The notes under the pieces were generated by a model. It was not told where the DNA came from. It saw only the letters and a program-made list of their open reading frames with translations, and ran no database searches. A DNA stretch of 60,098 bases. Origin: JBAXQQ01 sp037131695. GTDB lineage: Bacteria; Armatimonadota; Hebobacteria; CAIYQO01. The translations under genes and the position numbers were made by a program. Positions 25,615 to 34,192 of the stretch are shown in pieces (within the stretch, counting starts at the first letter, position 1; the number at the start of each line of letters is the position of its first letter). The stretch spans positions 1-60,098 of the forward strand of contig CAZWZF010000026.1 in assembly GCA_964638715.1 (NCBI GenBank), read 5' to 3'.

Positions 25615-26682
25615 TTATTTTATTCCAGCCCGTTCCCGTATCTTCATGATATCTTCTTCGCTTACTTGTTTTTCAAAACTGCGGAAACCGGCTAATTTAA
25701 AACCGTGTTTGGTGGCGAGTCGACCGATTTCTTTCACTTTTTCCAGTTCCAGTTCTTTGCCCAGGCTGTATGATTCATAACGGTTTTCTAAAGATAAAAT
25801 CATTGTTTCTGCCATACAGGCATAACTGGTTTTTGGCGGGAAACCGAAGTTTAAGCCGAAATCTACATCGCCGGGGACGGCGACTACACCGCCTTCTATT
25901 ACTAATACGTCGTTGCGTTCTTTTGCAACTCTTACCGACACGTCGCGAGGGCGTGAAACATCGCAAACCACTGCGCCTGGTTTCAGGTGCTGTGGGTGGA
26001 TCACTGCGTCAACCGCAGAGGTAACGGTAATAATGATGTCTGCTTCTATTAAATCATTATCAGGGTCTGTAGATACAACAACTTTTGTACTGGGGATTTC
26101 ATCAGCAACAGTTTGCAAGCGCGCGCTGTCTCGTCCCAGCAGTATCATTTTTGATACCCCGAAGTCTGCCAGCAATTGAGCGGAAACTCTGCCGATGCTG
26201 CCGGTTGCACCCATGACTGCCACCACACAATCCTGCGGATCAACACCCATCAGTTGCGCGCCTTTTCTTGCGCCTTCAATGGCGGTGAAACAGGTATAGC
26301 TGTTTCCTGTTGTAACTGCTATATCGACATTTTTCGCAACCGTAATGCCGCCATCTCCCGCTATAGAGGTATATGCGCCTAACCCGACAATCTTTGCTCC
26401 CAAATTTTGACATGCAAGAGCGGATGCGGTAATTTTTCCGGTTACAAAGTCCACTGGCAATTCCATGAATTGTCGAGGGGTAAGGGGGCAGCCAACAAAC
26501 CAGCCTTCGGTTTCGATGCCAGTCGCTGATTTAACGCCGGTGATATGGCTGATATATTTAGGCTTCATATTTGACATGAGGAATTCGACAAATTTCTCCG
26601 GGAGAAAATTGGCGATAGGATATTTTCGCGCCACATCTTTACGAACAGATATTGGGTGAAGTAAAAAAGAAAAGTTTTGCAT
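25615..26682 (-). CDS. Acyl-ACP-reductase-like NAD(P)-dependent oxidoreductase
   Basis: The 355-residue protein resembles cyanobacterial long-chain acyl-[ACP] reductase (AAR, COG5322). Matching blocks are GLGAYTSIAGDGG, TTGNSYTCFTAIEGA, the Rossmann motif VMGATGSIGR, SAVDAVIHPQHLKPGAVVCD and SYACMAETMI, where Cys289 lines up with the catalytic Cys294 of the Synechococcus enzyme. AAR reduces acyl-ACP to fatty aldehyde through a thioester on that Cys. The N-terminal about 75 residues differ from AAR as I recall it, so the substrate may differ. No aldehyde-deformylating oxygenase is nearby. It is transcribed alone, divergent from the flagellar operon. Confidence 0.75.
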   Translation of the reverse strand: MQNFSFLLHPISVRKDVARKYPIANFLPEKFVEFLMSNMKPKYISHITGVKSATGIETEGWFVGCPLTPRQFMELPVDFVTGKITASALACQNLGAKIVGLGAYTSIAGDGGITVAKNVDIAVTTGNSYTCFTAIEGARKGAQLMGVDPQDCVVAVMGATGSIGRVSAQLLADFGVSKMILLGRDSARLQTVADEIPSTKVVVSTDPDNDLIEADIIITVTSAVDAVIHPQHLKPGAVVCDVSRPRDVSVRVAKERNDVLVIEGGVVAVPGDVDFGLNFGFPPKTSYACMAETMILSLENRYESYSLGKELELEKVKEIGRLATKHGFKLAGFRSFEKQVSEEDIMKIRERAGIK

Positions 26683-26692
26683 AACTGAGTAA

Positions 26693-26722
26693 AATATACC
26701 TTAAATTTAATTCATCTGGCAA
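26693..26722 (-). promoter_or_regulatory. Predicted promoter of the acyl-ACP-reductase-like gene
   Basis: On the minus strand TTGCCA and TATATT are separated by 18 bp. The -10 lies only 10 bases before the ATG, so the transcript would have a very short leader. Confidence 0.5.
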
Positions 26723-26792
26723 ATTTTTAATAACTACCTTAAATGATTGGATTTTCTTAATCAAATCTTAATCTTTTCTCCATATATAGTGT

Positions 26793-26822
26793 TTGACAAC
26801 CGATAGCAATACTATATATAAT
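26793..26822 (+). promoter_or_regulatory. Upstream promoter of the flagellar operon
   Basis: A consensus TTGACA and consensus TATAAT are separated by 18 bp, the best sigma70-type match in the window, about 300 bp before flgB. The 441-bp gap 26683-27123 holds promoters only; a 55-codon Cys-rich frame inside it has no ribosome site. Confidence 0.6.
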
Positions 26823-27022
26823 CTTGTCGGCAACAGATGCAATGAATAGATTATATAAAGTTAAGTGTCTGGATGTTCTTATATCTATCTTTTTTCTTCA
26901 TTTCATCTCGTCTATGTTTTGTCTTTCCATGTTTGTTATGCGTTAGGATTGTTAATTATTGGTTAAGAATAGGCAATGTTTTAATTAATTGTAAAATATT
27001 GTGTATTTTTTTAAAAAAGTAC

Positions 27023-27050
27023 TTGAATTTTGTTTGAATGATGGTATAAT
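27023..27050 (+). promoter_or_regulatory. Proximal promoter of the flagellar operon
   Basis: TTGAAT and TATAAT are separated by 16 bp, with TGG ahead of the -10 (extended -10). The RNA would start near 27057 and carry the small hairpin GGCAT-aaa-ATGCC (27062-27074) at its very 5' end, a position that often protects mRNA. Confidence 0.55.
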
Positions 27051-27135
27051 CATTTCATACAGGCATAAAATGCCGCATTATCATCAAGGATGAAATCTCT
27101 AAAGGCAGAGTATACATTACTCGATGGGAGATTTA

Positions 27136-27525
27136 ATGGGTGATATGATGTTAACGCCGCAGATGGCGTCGCTTGAAAAAGTCCTTGATGGTACAGTATC
27201 GAGAAACCGTGTGGTTGCAGATAATATTGCGAATGTTGAAACTCCCGGATATACCCGAAAGGAAGTATCTTTTGAGGATCAATTAAACAATATTATGAAT
27301 CAAACAAATGGTATTTCAGACGACATGATTGCTGATATTCGCAATGTCACTCCTTCAGTTAACAACGACGAAAATGCTCCGCGGCGAGAAAATGGCAATA
27401 ATGTAAATATAGAGCATGAAGTTGTTGAATTGGCGAAAAATTCAATGCAATTCGAAACCGCTGCCCAACTTTTAACCATGGAATTCCGTGGTGTCCGCAG
27501 TGCAATTTCTGAAGGCAGAAAGTAG
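27136..27525 (+). CDS. flgB: Flagellar basal-body rod protein FlgB
   Basis: The 129-residue protein forms part of the proximal rod. It shows the rod-protein N-terminal pattern with RNRVVADNIANVETPGYTRK (near residues 20-39) and the C-terminal ELAKNSMQFETAAQLL. The ATG at 27136 is preferred because GGGAG lies five bases ahead; an in-frame ATG at 27124 adds four residues. It leads an operon that runs to 34055. Confidence 0.93.
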   Translation: MGDMMLTPQMASLEKVLDGTVSRNRVVADNIANVETPGYTRKEVSFEDQLNNIMNQTNGISDDMIADIRNVTPSVNNDENAPRRENGNNVNIEHEVVELAKNSMQFETAAQLLTMEFRGVRSAISEGRK

Positions 27526-27535
27526 GAGAAAATAA

Positions 27536-27928
27536 ATGAATTCACTTGATATTTCTGCTTCCGGGATGACTGCTCAGCGGGTAAGGTTAGATCTTATTGC
27601 GAATAATATCGCGAATGCTGAAACTACTCGTGTAGCAGGTGGAAAACCTGGTGAAGCATACCAGCGCATAGTCGCAGTTTTTCAGGCTAATGAAGACGGT
27701 GGTGTAGATGTAAAAGATGTAGTTCAGGATCAGACTCCCGGTAAAATGGTTTATAATCCTGGTCATCCTGACGCATCAAAAGAAGGGTATGTTCAGATGC
27801 CAAATGTTAACGCTGTTACCGAAATGGTTGATATGGTGGTAGCATCCCGGGCATACGAAGCAAATGTAACAGCAATCAATGCATCAAAATCAATGACAAG
27901 AAAAGCTCTTGATATCGGCAAGGGTTAA
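27536..27928 (+). CDS. flgC: Flagellar basal-body rod protein FlgC
   Basis: The 130-residue rod protein starts with SLDISASGMTAQRVRLDLIA followed by the NNIANAETTR pattern, and ends with the rod-type segment VDMVVASRAYEANVTAINAS. It stacks on FlgB in the proximal rod. AGGAGA precedes ATG. Confidence 0.95.
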   Translation: MNSLDISASGMTAQRVRLDLIANNIANAETTRVAGGKPGEAYQRIVAVFQANEDGGVDVKDVVQDQTPGKMVYNPGHPDASKEGYVQMPNVNAVTEMVDMVVASRAYEANVTAINASKSMTRKALDIGKG

Positions 27929-27944
27929 CAGGGGGTGAACAGTA

Positions 27945-28265
27945 ATGAGAATAGGTAATTTTCCCCTTAATTCGTATTCACCGCAGACAATTAACAAACC
28001 TGCGGCAACAGACAATACGCCGACTGCTGTAAATGAACAGCAATCGGCAGGTTTTGGAGATCAGGTTACCCAGGCAATCGACAATGTTGATGCCTTGCAG
28101 AAAAACGCGTCTTCAATGGCCACCAAGGTCGCGGCAGGTAATACTGATGATACACATAAAGCAATTATCGCCATGGAACATTCTCTCATGGCTCTCGACT
28201 TTACAATTCAGGTACGCAACAAGACGCTTGAAGCGTATCAGGAAATAATGAAAACCCAAATGTAA
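27945..28265 (+). CDS. fliE: Flagellar hook-basal body protein FliE
   Basis: The 106-residue protein has the C-terminal FliE core: DDTHKAIIAMEHSLMALDFT, then IQVRNKTLEAYQEIMKTQM. FliE links the MS ring to the rod and is exported early by the flagellar type III system. The N-terminal third is a variable Pro/Thr/Gln-rich stretch. GGGGG precedes the ATG. Confidence 0.93.
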   Translation: MRIGNFPLNSYSPQTINKPAATDNTPTAVNEQQSAGFGDQVTQAIDNVDALQKNASSMATKVAAGNTDDTHKAIIAMEHSLMALDFTIQVRNKTLEAYQEIMKTQM

Positions 28266-28278
28266 TTTTGCTTAAAAT

Positions 28279-28310
28279 GAAGCACAACAACGCAAAAGCG
28301 GTGGTGCTTC
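28279..28310 (+). other. Intercistronic hairpin between fliE and fliF
   Basis: GAAGCAC pairs perfectly with GTGCTTC across 18 bases. No T-run follows, so it is more likely an mRNA processing or stability element than a terminator. It sits in the only long gap (146 bp) within the flagellar operon. Confidence 0.45.
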
Positions 28311-28411
28311 AAGGATGAATAATAGCGGTAACCTCCCAATATATTTGCGTCAAAAGGTGATTATTTTATCACAATTGCTTCTTTATACTGGTTTTATACG
28401 GGAGTTATCGG

Positions 28412-30016
28412 ATGCCGCAAAAAAATATTTTTTCAAGTTTATTTGAACATTGGGGAGCGTTGTCTTCACAGCAAAAGACAGCTTTTACTTTTTCTATTTT
28501 AATTCTCGGTGTTCTTATTGGCATAGTTGTTATGATGGCCAGTACTCCTAAATATTCCCAGGTATTTTCAAATTTATCTCCTGCCGATTCAAATGCAATT
28601 GTAACAAAATTAAAAGAAATGAAAGTTAATTACCGCCTGACAAATGGTGGTTCTACTGTTGAAGTTCCCAGCGAATCTGTTGACGAAACAAGAATGGCAT
28701 TGGCCGGCGAAGGAGCAATGCCGGAAAGCGGAAGTCCGGGATTTGAACTTTTTGATAAACCGCAGGTTGGCCAATCAGAATTCGGTGAGAGATTAAATTA
28801 TCGCCGGGCATTGCAAGGCGAATTAGCGCGTATAATTGCAAAATTAAAGTCTGTCCGTAGTGCAAATGTAATGCTTGCCATGCCGGAAAAACGCGCACTT
28901 GCCAATGATGACCAGCCAACATCAGCATCTATTTTAGTAACACTTCGTGAAAAATCACTCAATACAAATGAAGTGAAAGCTATTGTTAATCTTGTTTCAT
29001 CTTCAGTTGAAGGTTTAAAACCTGAAAATGTTCGCGTAGTAGACCAATATGGAAATCTGTTAACAGAATTTGCTGATGTTAACGGATCCGGTGGCAGCGG
29101 TGATAACCGAATGCGGGTACAAAGATCGATAGAATCGCAAATTGAACAGCGTGTTCAGTCAATGCTTGATCGAGTTCTCGGTCCAAACAAATCAATGGTT
29201 CGTGCTTCAGCAAAGATTAACTTCAATCATAAAGTTGTTGAAAACGAAATATTCACTCCAAATCAGAATGCTGCCGGTCAAATTACCGGCGTTTTGGAAA
29301 ACGAGCGTTCAACAGAAGAAACTTATGGGAATTCAACTGGCGGAATAGGTGGAGTTACCAGTATGCTCGCGCCAGGTGGTTTATTAGGTGGGGGAGGAAA
29401 TAGTAAATCTGGTGGATATTCCCGCAAGGAAAAGAATGTAAATTACAAGATATCAAAACGGGTAGAAAAAGAAGATATTCCACCCGGACAAATAGATGAT
29501 GTGACAATATCGCTGATGGTTGATAAAACAGTTACGCAGAAAATTGAAGATTTAAGGGCAAATGTCGCAGCTGTTGTAGGGGTAAATGTAGCCAAAGTTA
29601 CAGCAACTTCAGTTGAGTTTGACCAGACATTCTCTAAAACGGAAGCAGAAGATGCACAAAAACAAGATCGTATGTCTATGATAATGATGGGTGTAAAATG
29701 GGGTGCCGGTATACTTGTGACAGTAATCTTCTTAGTTGTTTTGATGTCAATTTACCGTGCAACTCTCGCACCGGTACAGGGAAAATATTTACCGCCAGCA
29801 GAAATCAACTATGCTGAATTAACTAATAATTCCCAAACATATAATCAATTACCAAATTTTGTAACACCGGATGGACAGCCAACTGACGCGATGCAAAATA
29901 TGTATAGTTCTCTTGGTATTCCGCAAAGCCAGTCTCGATTTTCCGATACTCAATTAGCTGAATTAGACCCTAAAAGGGTAGCGACTGTTATTAAAGGGAT
30001 GTTATCTGATGAATAA
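28412..30016 (+). CDS. fliF: Flagellar MS-ring protein FliF
   Basis: The 534-residue protein has the expected two spans (near residues 25-45 and 430-452), the ring-building motifs between them (GFELFDKPQVGQSEFGE near residue 110, LNYRRALQGELARII), a Gly/Ser-rich loop near 320 and a cytoplasmic tail. FliF forms the MS ring and template for the switch. The last 30 residues should bind FliG. GGGAG precedes ATG. Confidence 0.95.
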   Translation: MPQKNIFSSLFEHWGALSSQQKTAFTFSILILGVLIGIVVMMASTPKYSQVFSNLSPADSNAIVTKLKEMKVNYRLTNGGSTVEVPSESVDETRMALAGEGAMPESGSPGFELFDKPQVGQSEFGERLNYRRALQGELARIIAKLKSVRSANVMLAMPEKRALANDDQPTSASILVTLREKSLNTNEVKAIVNLVSSSVEGLKPENVRVVDQYGNLLTEFADVNGSGGSGDNRMRVQRSIESQIEQRVQSMLDRVLGPNKSMVRASAKINFNHKVVENEIFTPNQNAAGQITGVLENERSTEETYGNSTGGIGGVTSMLAPGGLLGGGGNSKSGGYSRKEKNVNYKISKRVEKEDIPPGQIDDVTISLMVDKTVTQKIEDLRANVAAVVGVNVAKVTATSVEFDQTFSKTEAEDAQKQDRMSMIMMGVKWGAGILVTVIFLVVLMSIYRATLAPVQGKYLPPAEINYAELTNNSQTYNQLPNFVTPDGQPTDAMQNMYSSLGIPQSQSRFSDTQLAELDPKRVATVIKGMLSDE

Positions 30017-30034
30017 CAAGGCAGGGTGATAAAT

Positions 30035-30994
30035 ATGAATGATACCAGACCGGTAATGCCATTAACAAAAACACAGAAAATTGCCACTTTATTAGTAGCG
30101 TTGGGTGAAGAAAAAGCCGCCGCAGTTTTAGAAATATTATCTGCAGATGAAGTATCGCGTATCACTCATGACTTAATACATATAGATTCTATACCACAAC
30201 ATGCCAGAAGAGCGGTTTTGAGGGAGTTTCAGACTCGGGTAAACGCTGAAGAACGCAGAAATGCCGGCTTCACCTTTGCAAGACAGGTACTGGATAAGGC
30301 GTTGGGTGGTGAAAAAGCTGACGAGATAATCGGACAGGTTTCTTCCCGTCCGCATCAGGTTGATTTTATAAATAATCTGACACCGGATATGGCTGTTAAA
30401 TTGTTGGATGGTGAACCCGCGCATATTGCGGCTATGCTGCTATTGAGTATGTCTGCCGAAAATGCCGCATCAACTTTAGATATGATGCCTGATGACAAGA
30501 AAATTGAAATAGCAAAAAAGGTCACTATCTTATCAGCACCTGGCATTGAAGCAATGTCGCAGTTAGACAAAGCATTTAAATCAAAAGCTGATAAAATGCG
30601 AAAAGATGGATTTATCAGTATTGAAGTAGAAAAGCCAGTAGTTAAACCTGTTGTAAATGTCGATGTGCCAATGCCGGAAACGCCGGAAACAGAACATCGG
30701 GTATCATTCTTTGATTTTATCCGTATCGACATGACTATTTTACGTCCCGCATTAAGCAATGTGAATATTAATGATATTTCAATTGCATTAATTGGGGCTG
30801 ATGATGAATTAAAACGAAAGATAGTTTCAGCATTGCCGCTGTCTCGCCGTATGTCATTGCAGAGAAAGGCATCTGTTCGGCCATTAAGCGAGATAAACCA
30901 GGCACAAGAATCTGTTGCCAGCGCAGTGATGAATTATCTGTCATTCCGAAAAGAAGAAAGTGTGATAGCACGTTATGCAGTCGAAAGTCATTAG
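30035..30994 (+). CDS. fliG: Flagellar switch protein FliG, divergent C-terminal region
   Basis: The first two thirds of this 319-residue protein match FliG: N-terminal TQKIATLLVALGEEKAAAVL, then a middle ARM region with LLDGEPAHIAAMLLLSM in place of the usual EHPQ motif. The C-terminal part is unusual. The conserved GGV...MF.FED stretch is replaced by a Pro/Val/Glu-rich linker. In the torque helix the usual V-DDR-SIQ reads IDMTILR (Asp232 kept, second Asp is Met, Arg is Thr), although spacing to ALIGA (usual ALKGA) is kept. FliG couples stator force to rotation. The ATG at 30035 with GGGTGA is chosen over GTG at 30026. The end overlaps fliH by 20 bp. Confidence 0.85.
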   Translation: MNDTRPVMPLTKTQKIATLLVALGEEKAAAVLEILSADEVSRITHDLIHIDSIPQHARRAVLREFQTRVNAEERRNAGFTFARQVLDKALGGEKADEIIGQVSSRPHQVDFINNLTPDMAVKLLDGEPAHIAAMLLLSMSAENAASTLDMMPDDKKIEIAKKVTILSAPGIEAMSQLDKAFKSKADKMRKDGFISIEVEKPVVKPVVNVDVPMPETPETEHRVSFFDFIRIDMTILRPALSNVNINDISIALIGADDELKRKIVSALPLSRRMSLQRKASVRPLSEINQAQESVASAVMNYLSFRKEESVIARYAVESH

Positions 30995-31676
30995 AAGTAC
31001 TGAATATATAGGTGAGTGTTGGCAGCCGGTAAATCTTATATCAGAATCATCATACGATGAAGAGTGTGGAGTTTCTGTTGAGGATAAGGTCGCTGAAATA
31101 ATTAATGCCGCACAACGGGAAGCTGATGCTATACGGGCATTGGCTGATTCTGATGGAGTAGAAATTCGCGAAAGAGCCAGAAAAGATGGATATGAAACTG
31201 GCATAAAACAAGCCGAAGATGAATATCGCGATATTGTAAGGAATATAGAGAATCTGGTCGTTGAAGTGAATAATGACCGTGATGCGTTTTATGAAAGTTC
31301 TGAACAAGAATTGCTAAATTTAGCGATTGCGATATCAGAGAAGATATTAACCCAGCAATTAAAAATGAATCCGGAAATGTTGCTGGATTTAACCCGCAAT
31401 TGTTTGAAAAGATTACGGGAGAGAGACCAGGTAACAGTAGTTGTAAATCCACATGATATGCATATCTTTTTGAATAAAAAGAATGACTTGATATTAGAAG
31501 TTGATGGAGTTAAGGATTTACAGATACATGATGATAGAAGAATAGAGCGGGGTGGAGTTCAGATAGAAACCGTCAGTGGTACCTTAGATGCCAGACCGTC
31601 ATCGCAATTGAATGTGGTTAAAAAGGCATTGCTTGATGCTGCGGAGGCGGAATACGATGGAAATGAAAACTCCTGA
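30975..31676 (+). CDS. fliH: Flagellar export protein FliH
   Basis: The 233-residue protein has a variable N-terminus, a long charged helix (about residues 40-110; GxxxG-like coiled region with many Ala/Glu/Arg), and a C-terminal FliH/HrpE-type domain with AIAISEKILTQQLKMNPEML and LDARPSSQLNVVKKAL. FliH regulates the export ATPase FliI. It overlaps fliG by 20 bp and fliI by 20 bp, so the three are translationally linked. Confidence 0.9.
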   Translation: MQSKVIRSTEYIGECWQPVNLISESSYDEECGVSVEDKVAEIINAAQREADAIRALADSDGVEIRERARKDGYETGIKQAEDEYRDIVRNIENLVVEVNNDRDAFYESSEQELLNLAIAISEKILTQQLKMNPEMLLDLTRNCLKRLRERDQVTVVVNPHDMHIFLNKKNDLILEVDGVKDLQIHDDRRIERGGVQIETVSGTLDARPSSQLNVVKKALLDAAEAEYDGNENS

Positions 31677-33003
31677 TCTCTCAAAATTTATTGGAATAGT
31701 GCGCCGCCTGAATACAATTCAAATGAATGGCAAAGTTGTTCAAGTTGTTGGAATAGTTGTTGAATCAATGGGTCCGCAGGTAAGTATTGGTGAAATTTGT
31801 CATATTATTACCGGCAGAAATCGTCGTCCGGTACCTTCGCAGGTAGTTGGATTTCGTGAAAATCGCGTATTGTTAATGCCGCTTGCAGACGTCGAACAGA
31901 TAGCTAATGGCAACGAAGTCGTCGGCACCGGTGCTTCAAGAACAGTAAAGGTTGGCATGGAATTGCTTGGACGTGTGCTGGACGGCTTGGGCAATCCGAT
32001 TGATGGCAAGGGACCAATTTTTCCCGAGGCAGAATATCCTGTCTTTCAAACACCACCGCATCCACTGCAACGAAAATCTATTGAAACGCCATTGCGCTTT
32101 GGTGTGCGTGCAATTGATGGTATTTTAACCTGCGGCAAGGGACAGCGGGTGGGAATTTTTGCCGGTTCCGGTGTCGGAAAATCAACATTGTTAGGCATGA
32201 TTGCCAGAACTTCCAGTGCAGATGTAAATGTCATTGGATTAATTGGCGAACGCGGACGGGAAGTACGGGAATTTATTGAAAAAAGACTTGGCGAGGAAGG
32301 AATGAAACGTTCAGTTGTTGTAGTTGCTACTTCAGACCAGCCGTCAATTCAACGTTTGCAAGGTGCAATGGTAGCCACTACTATTGCCGAGTTTTTTCGC
32401 GATCAGGGAATGGATGTAATGTTGACTATGGATTCGATAACACGTTTTGCCTGGGCACAGCGAGAGGTAGGCCTTGCTGTCGGTGAACCACCCACAACCC
32501 GCGGATATACCCCTTCTGTTTTTGCTGTACTGCCAAAACTGCTTGAACGTGCTGGCGCAGGGGATAGAGGAACGATTACAGGATTATATACTGTTTTGGT
32601 TGAAGGCGATGATATGAATGAACCGGTTGCAGATACAGTGCGCGGTATTCTGGATGGACATATTGTATTGTCACGCGCATTAGCGGCAAAAGGGCATTAT
32701 CCAGCTATTGATATATTGCCTTCTGTCAGCAGATTGATGCCGGATCTGGTATCACAGGAACACATGAAGTCAGCGACATGGATGCGTGAAATATTGGCTA
32801 CTTACCGACAATCAGAAGATTTAATATCCATTGGAGCTTATGCCCATGGCAGCAACCCGCGCATTGATGCTGCAATATTGAATATTGATAGAGTGAATGA
32901 CTTTCTTGTTCAACCACCGCATGAAAGATCTGATTGGGAAGAAACGGAATCATACCTGTTAAATATGGCAAATGTGAATGAACGGCAGGTTAGCCAGTTA
33001 TGA
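31657..33003 (+). CDS. fliI: Flagellum-specific ATPase FliI
   Basis: The 448-residue protein has the Walker A GIFAGSGVGKSTLLG near residue 170, GLIGERGREVREFIE, Walker B VMLTMDSITRFAWAQRE and TRGYTPSVFAVLPKLLER, all typical of FliI/SctN ATPases that energise type III export. The ATG at 31657 is chosen because GGAGGCGG lies just upstream; a frame from 31612 adds 15 residues inside fliH with no ribosome site. The stop overlaps fliJ (ATGA). Confidence 0.96.
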   Translation: MEMKTPDLSKFIGIVRRLNTIQMNGKVVQVVGIVVESMGPQVSIGEICHIITGRNRRPVPSQVVGFRENRVLLMPLADVEQIANGNEVVGTGASRTVKVGMELLGRVLDGLGNPIDGKGPIFPEAEYPVFQTPPHPLQRKSIETPLRFGVRAIDGILTCGKGQRVGIFAGSGVGKSTLLGMIARTSSADVNVIGLIGERGREVREFIEKRLGEEGMKRSVVVVATSDQPSIQRLQGAMVATTIAEFFRDQGMDVMLTMDSITRFAWAQREVGLAVGEPPTTRGYTPSVFAVLPKLLERAGAGDRGTITGLYTVLVEGDDMNEPVADTVRGILDGHIVLSRALAAKGHYPAIDILPSVSRLMPDLVSQEHMKSATWMREILATYRQSEDLISIGAYAHGSNPRIDAAILNIDRVNDFLVQPPHERSDWEETESYLLNMANVNERQVSQL

Positions 33004-33473
33004 GAAAATTCGCATTTAGATTACAGGTAGTATTAGACCATCGTCGCGAGGAAGAAGAAAAGCAATTGCGAATATTAGCTGCGGTTCAAAATGAAAAGTG
33101 GCGTAAAGAACAAGAAATATCGCAACAGGATGAGATACGCCTTCTGCATTTGCAAATTATGTCAGATTTTCAAAAAGATCCATTTGACCCTCGTGAAATG
33201 GTAGACATGCATAATAGACTGGATGCTATAAACGATGATTTTTTCGGGTTGCAATGTGAATTGACGGAAATTGAAAATAAACTGCAAAAGCAGCAGCAAA
33301 AAGTATTGGAATCAATGCGGGCGCGGAAGGTGTTGGATCAACTGCGCGATAAACAGATGACATTGTATCAGCATGAAGTGGCGCGTGAGGAATTGCAGAT
33401 TATGGAAGAGGCTGTAAATCCGCGAATATCGCGCGAGGCTATGGAACGGGCAAGAAATCAGACGGAGATATAA
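33000..33473 (+). CDS. fliJ: Flagellar export chaperone FliJ
   Basis: The 157-residue protein is almost wholly alpha-helical and predicted coiled coil (heptads of Leu/Gln/Glu, for example LQCELTEIENKLQKQQQK). It starts with KFAFRLQVVLDHRREEEEKQ, the typical FliJ beginning. FliJ is the central stalk of the export ATPase. Gene order after fliI supports the call. It is translationally coupled to fliI. Confidence 0.9.
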   Translation: MRKFAFRLQVVLDHRREEEEKQLRILAAVQNEKWRKEQEISQQDEIRLLHLQIMSDFQKDPFDPREMVDMHNRLDAINDDFFGLQCELTEIENKLQKQQQKVLESMRARKVLDQLRDKQMTLYQHEVAREELQIMEEAVNPRISREAMERARNQTEI

Positions 33474-33476
33474 AAT

Positions 33477-34055
33477 ATGGATTCACCAGTACCAGCGAAT
33501 TTGAATAGCGTATTACAACGCATTTCTGAAATAGAAGCTAAAATAAAGTCGGTTGATTCTACCGGTCAAAACGAAGGGTTGAATTTGACTGAGTTTGCCC
33601 AAGTTATGCAACAGAATATTACTTCAGCACCACCATCACATCAGGTGCGTAATATGCGAAATATACCGGTGGCAAATATACGCGATATGATTAAGAAAGC
33701 TGCCAAAGAAAATAATTTGCGTCCTGAATTGCTGGAAGCTGTCGTTCAAGTTGAATCAGGATATAATCCTGATGCAGTCAGCAGTAAAGGTGCAGAAGGA
33801 TTGATGCAGTTAATGCCTAATACGGCAAATGCTTTGGGGGTATCAGACCCGTTTGACCCCGAACAGAATTTGATGGGTGGAGCAAAATACCTTCGCCAGC
33901 AATTAGATAGATTCAACGGTGACGAGAAAAAGGCATTGGCAGCATATAACGCAGGTCCGGGTGCGGTTTTGCGCTTTAATGGTGTCCCACCGTATCCAGA
34001 AACACAGAATTATGTGAATAAGATAATGTCATTTGCGGGACCAGAAGTTGAATAG
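33477..34055 (+). CDS. Lytic transglycosylase (SLT domain) of the flagellar operon
   Basis: The 192-residue protein has a C-terminal SLT domain (about residues 75-190): the catalytic Glu93 in VQVESGYNPDAVS, GLMQLMPNTA, and AAYNAGPGAV. It cuts peptidoglycan, presumably to let the rod pass. There is no signal peptide; the N-terminal 70 residues are polar and low in structure, so it may leave by the flagellar type III route, as proposed for FlgJ-type enzymes. It is the last gene of the run, three bases after fliJ, with GGAGATA before the ATG. Confidence 0.9.
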   Translation: MDSPVPANLNSVLQRISEIEAKIKSVDSTGQNEGLNLTEFAQVMQQNITSAPPSHQVRNMRNIPVANIRDMIKKAAKENNLRPELLEAVVQVESGYNPDAVSSKGAEGLMQLMPNTANALGVSDPFDPEQNLMGGAKYLRQQLDRFNGDEKKALAAYNAGPGAVLRFNGVPPYPETQNYVNKIMSFAGPEVE

Positions 34056-34153
34056 CTGTTTTAATTGCTTGCATAAAGTTGTTTTATGTTGTTTTTCTTG
34101 ATGAATATTTAATCTATTTAGCCGTTTTTTAGCTATTATTTTCACCTTCTATT

Positions 34154-34162
34154 TGATAAAAT
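34154..34162 (+). promoter_or_regulatory. Extended -10 promoter of the hybrid-kinase operon
   Basis: TGATAAAAT (TGn plus -10) lies about 30 bp before the start codon, with no clear -35. The leader contains a TAGGAGG ribosome site. Confidence 0.5.
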
Positions 34163-34192
34163 ATGCAGAATGTAGTCAGGTAGGAGGTTGCG

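Noticed and set aside
26873..27040. A 55-codon Cys-rich hydrophobic frame ahead of the flagellar operon.
   Set aside because: It has no ribosome site, sits in AT-rich DNA and overlaps the proximal promoter; composition alone can explain it.
31612..31656. A longer FliI beginning at 31612.
   Set aside because: The extra residues are Arg/Cys-rich, unlike FliI N-termini, and the GGAGGCGG site favours the ATG at 31657.
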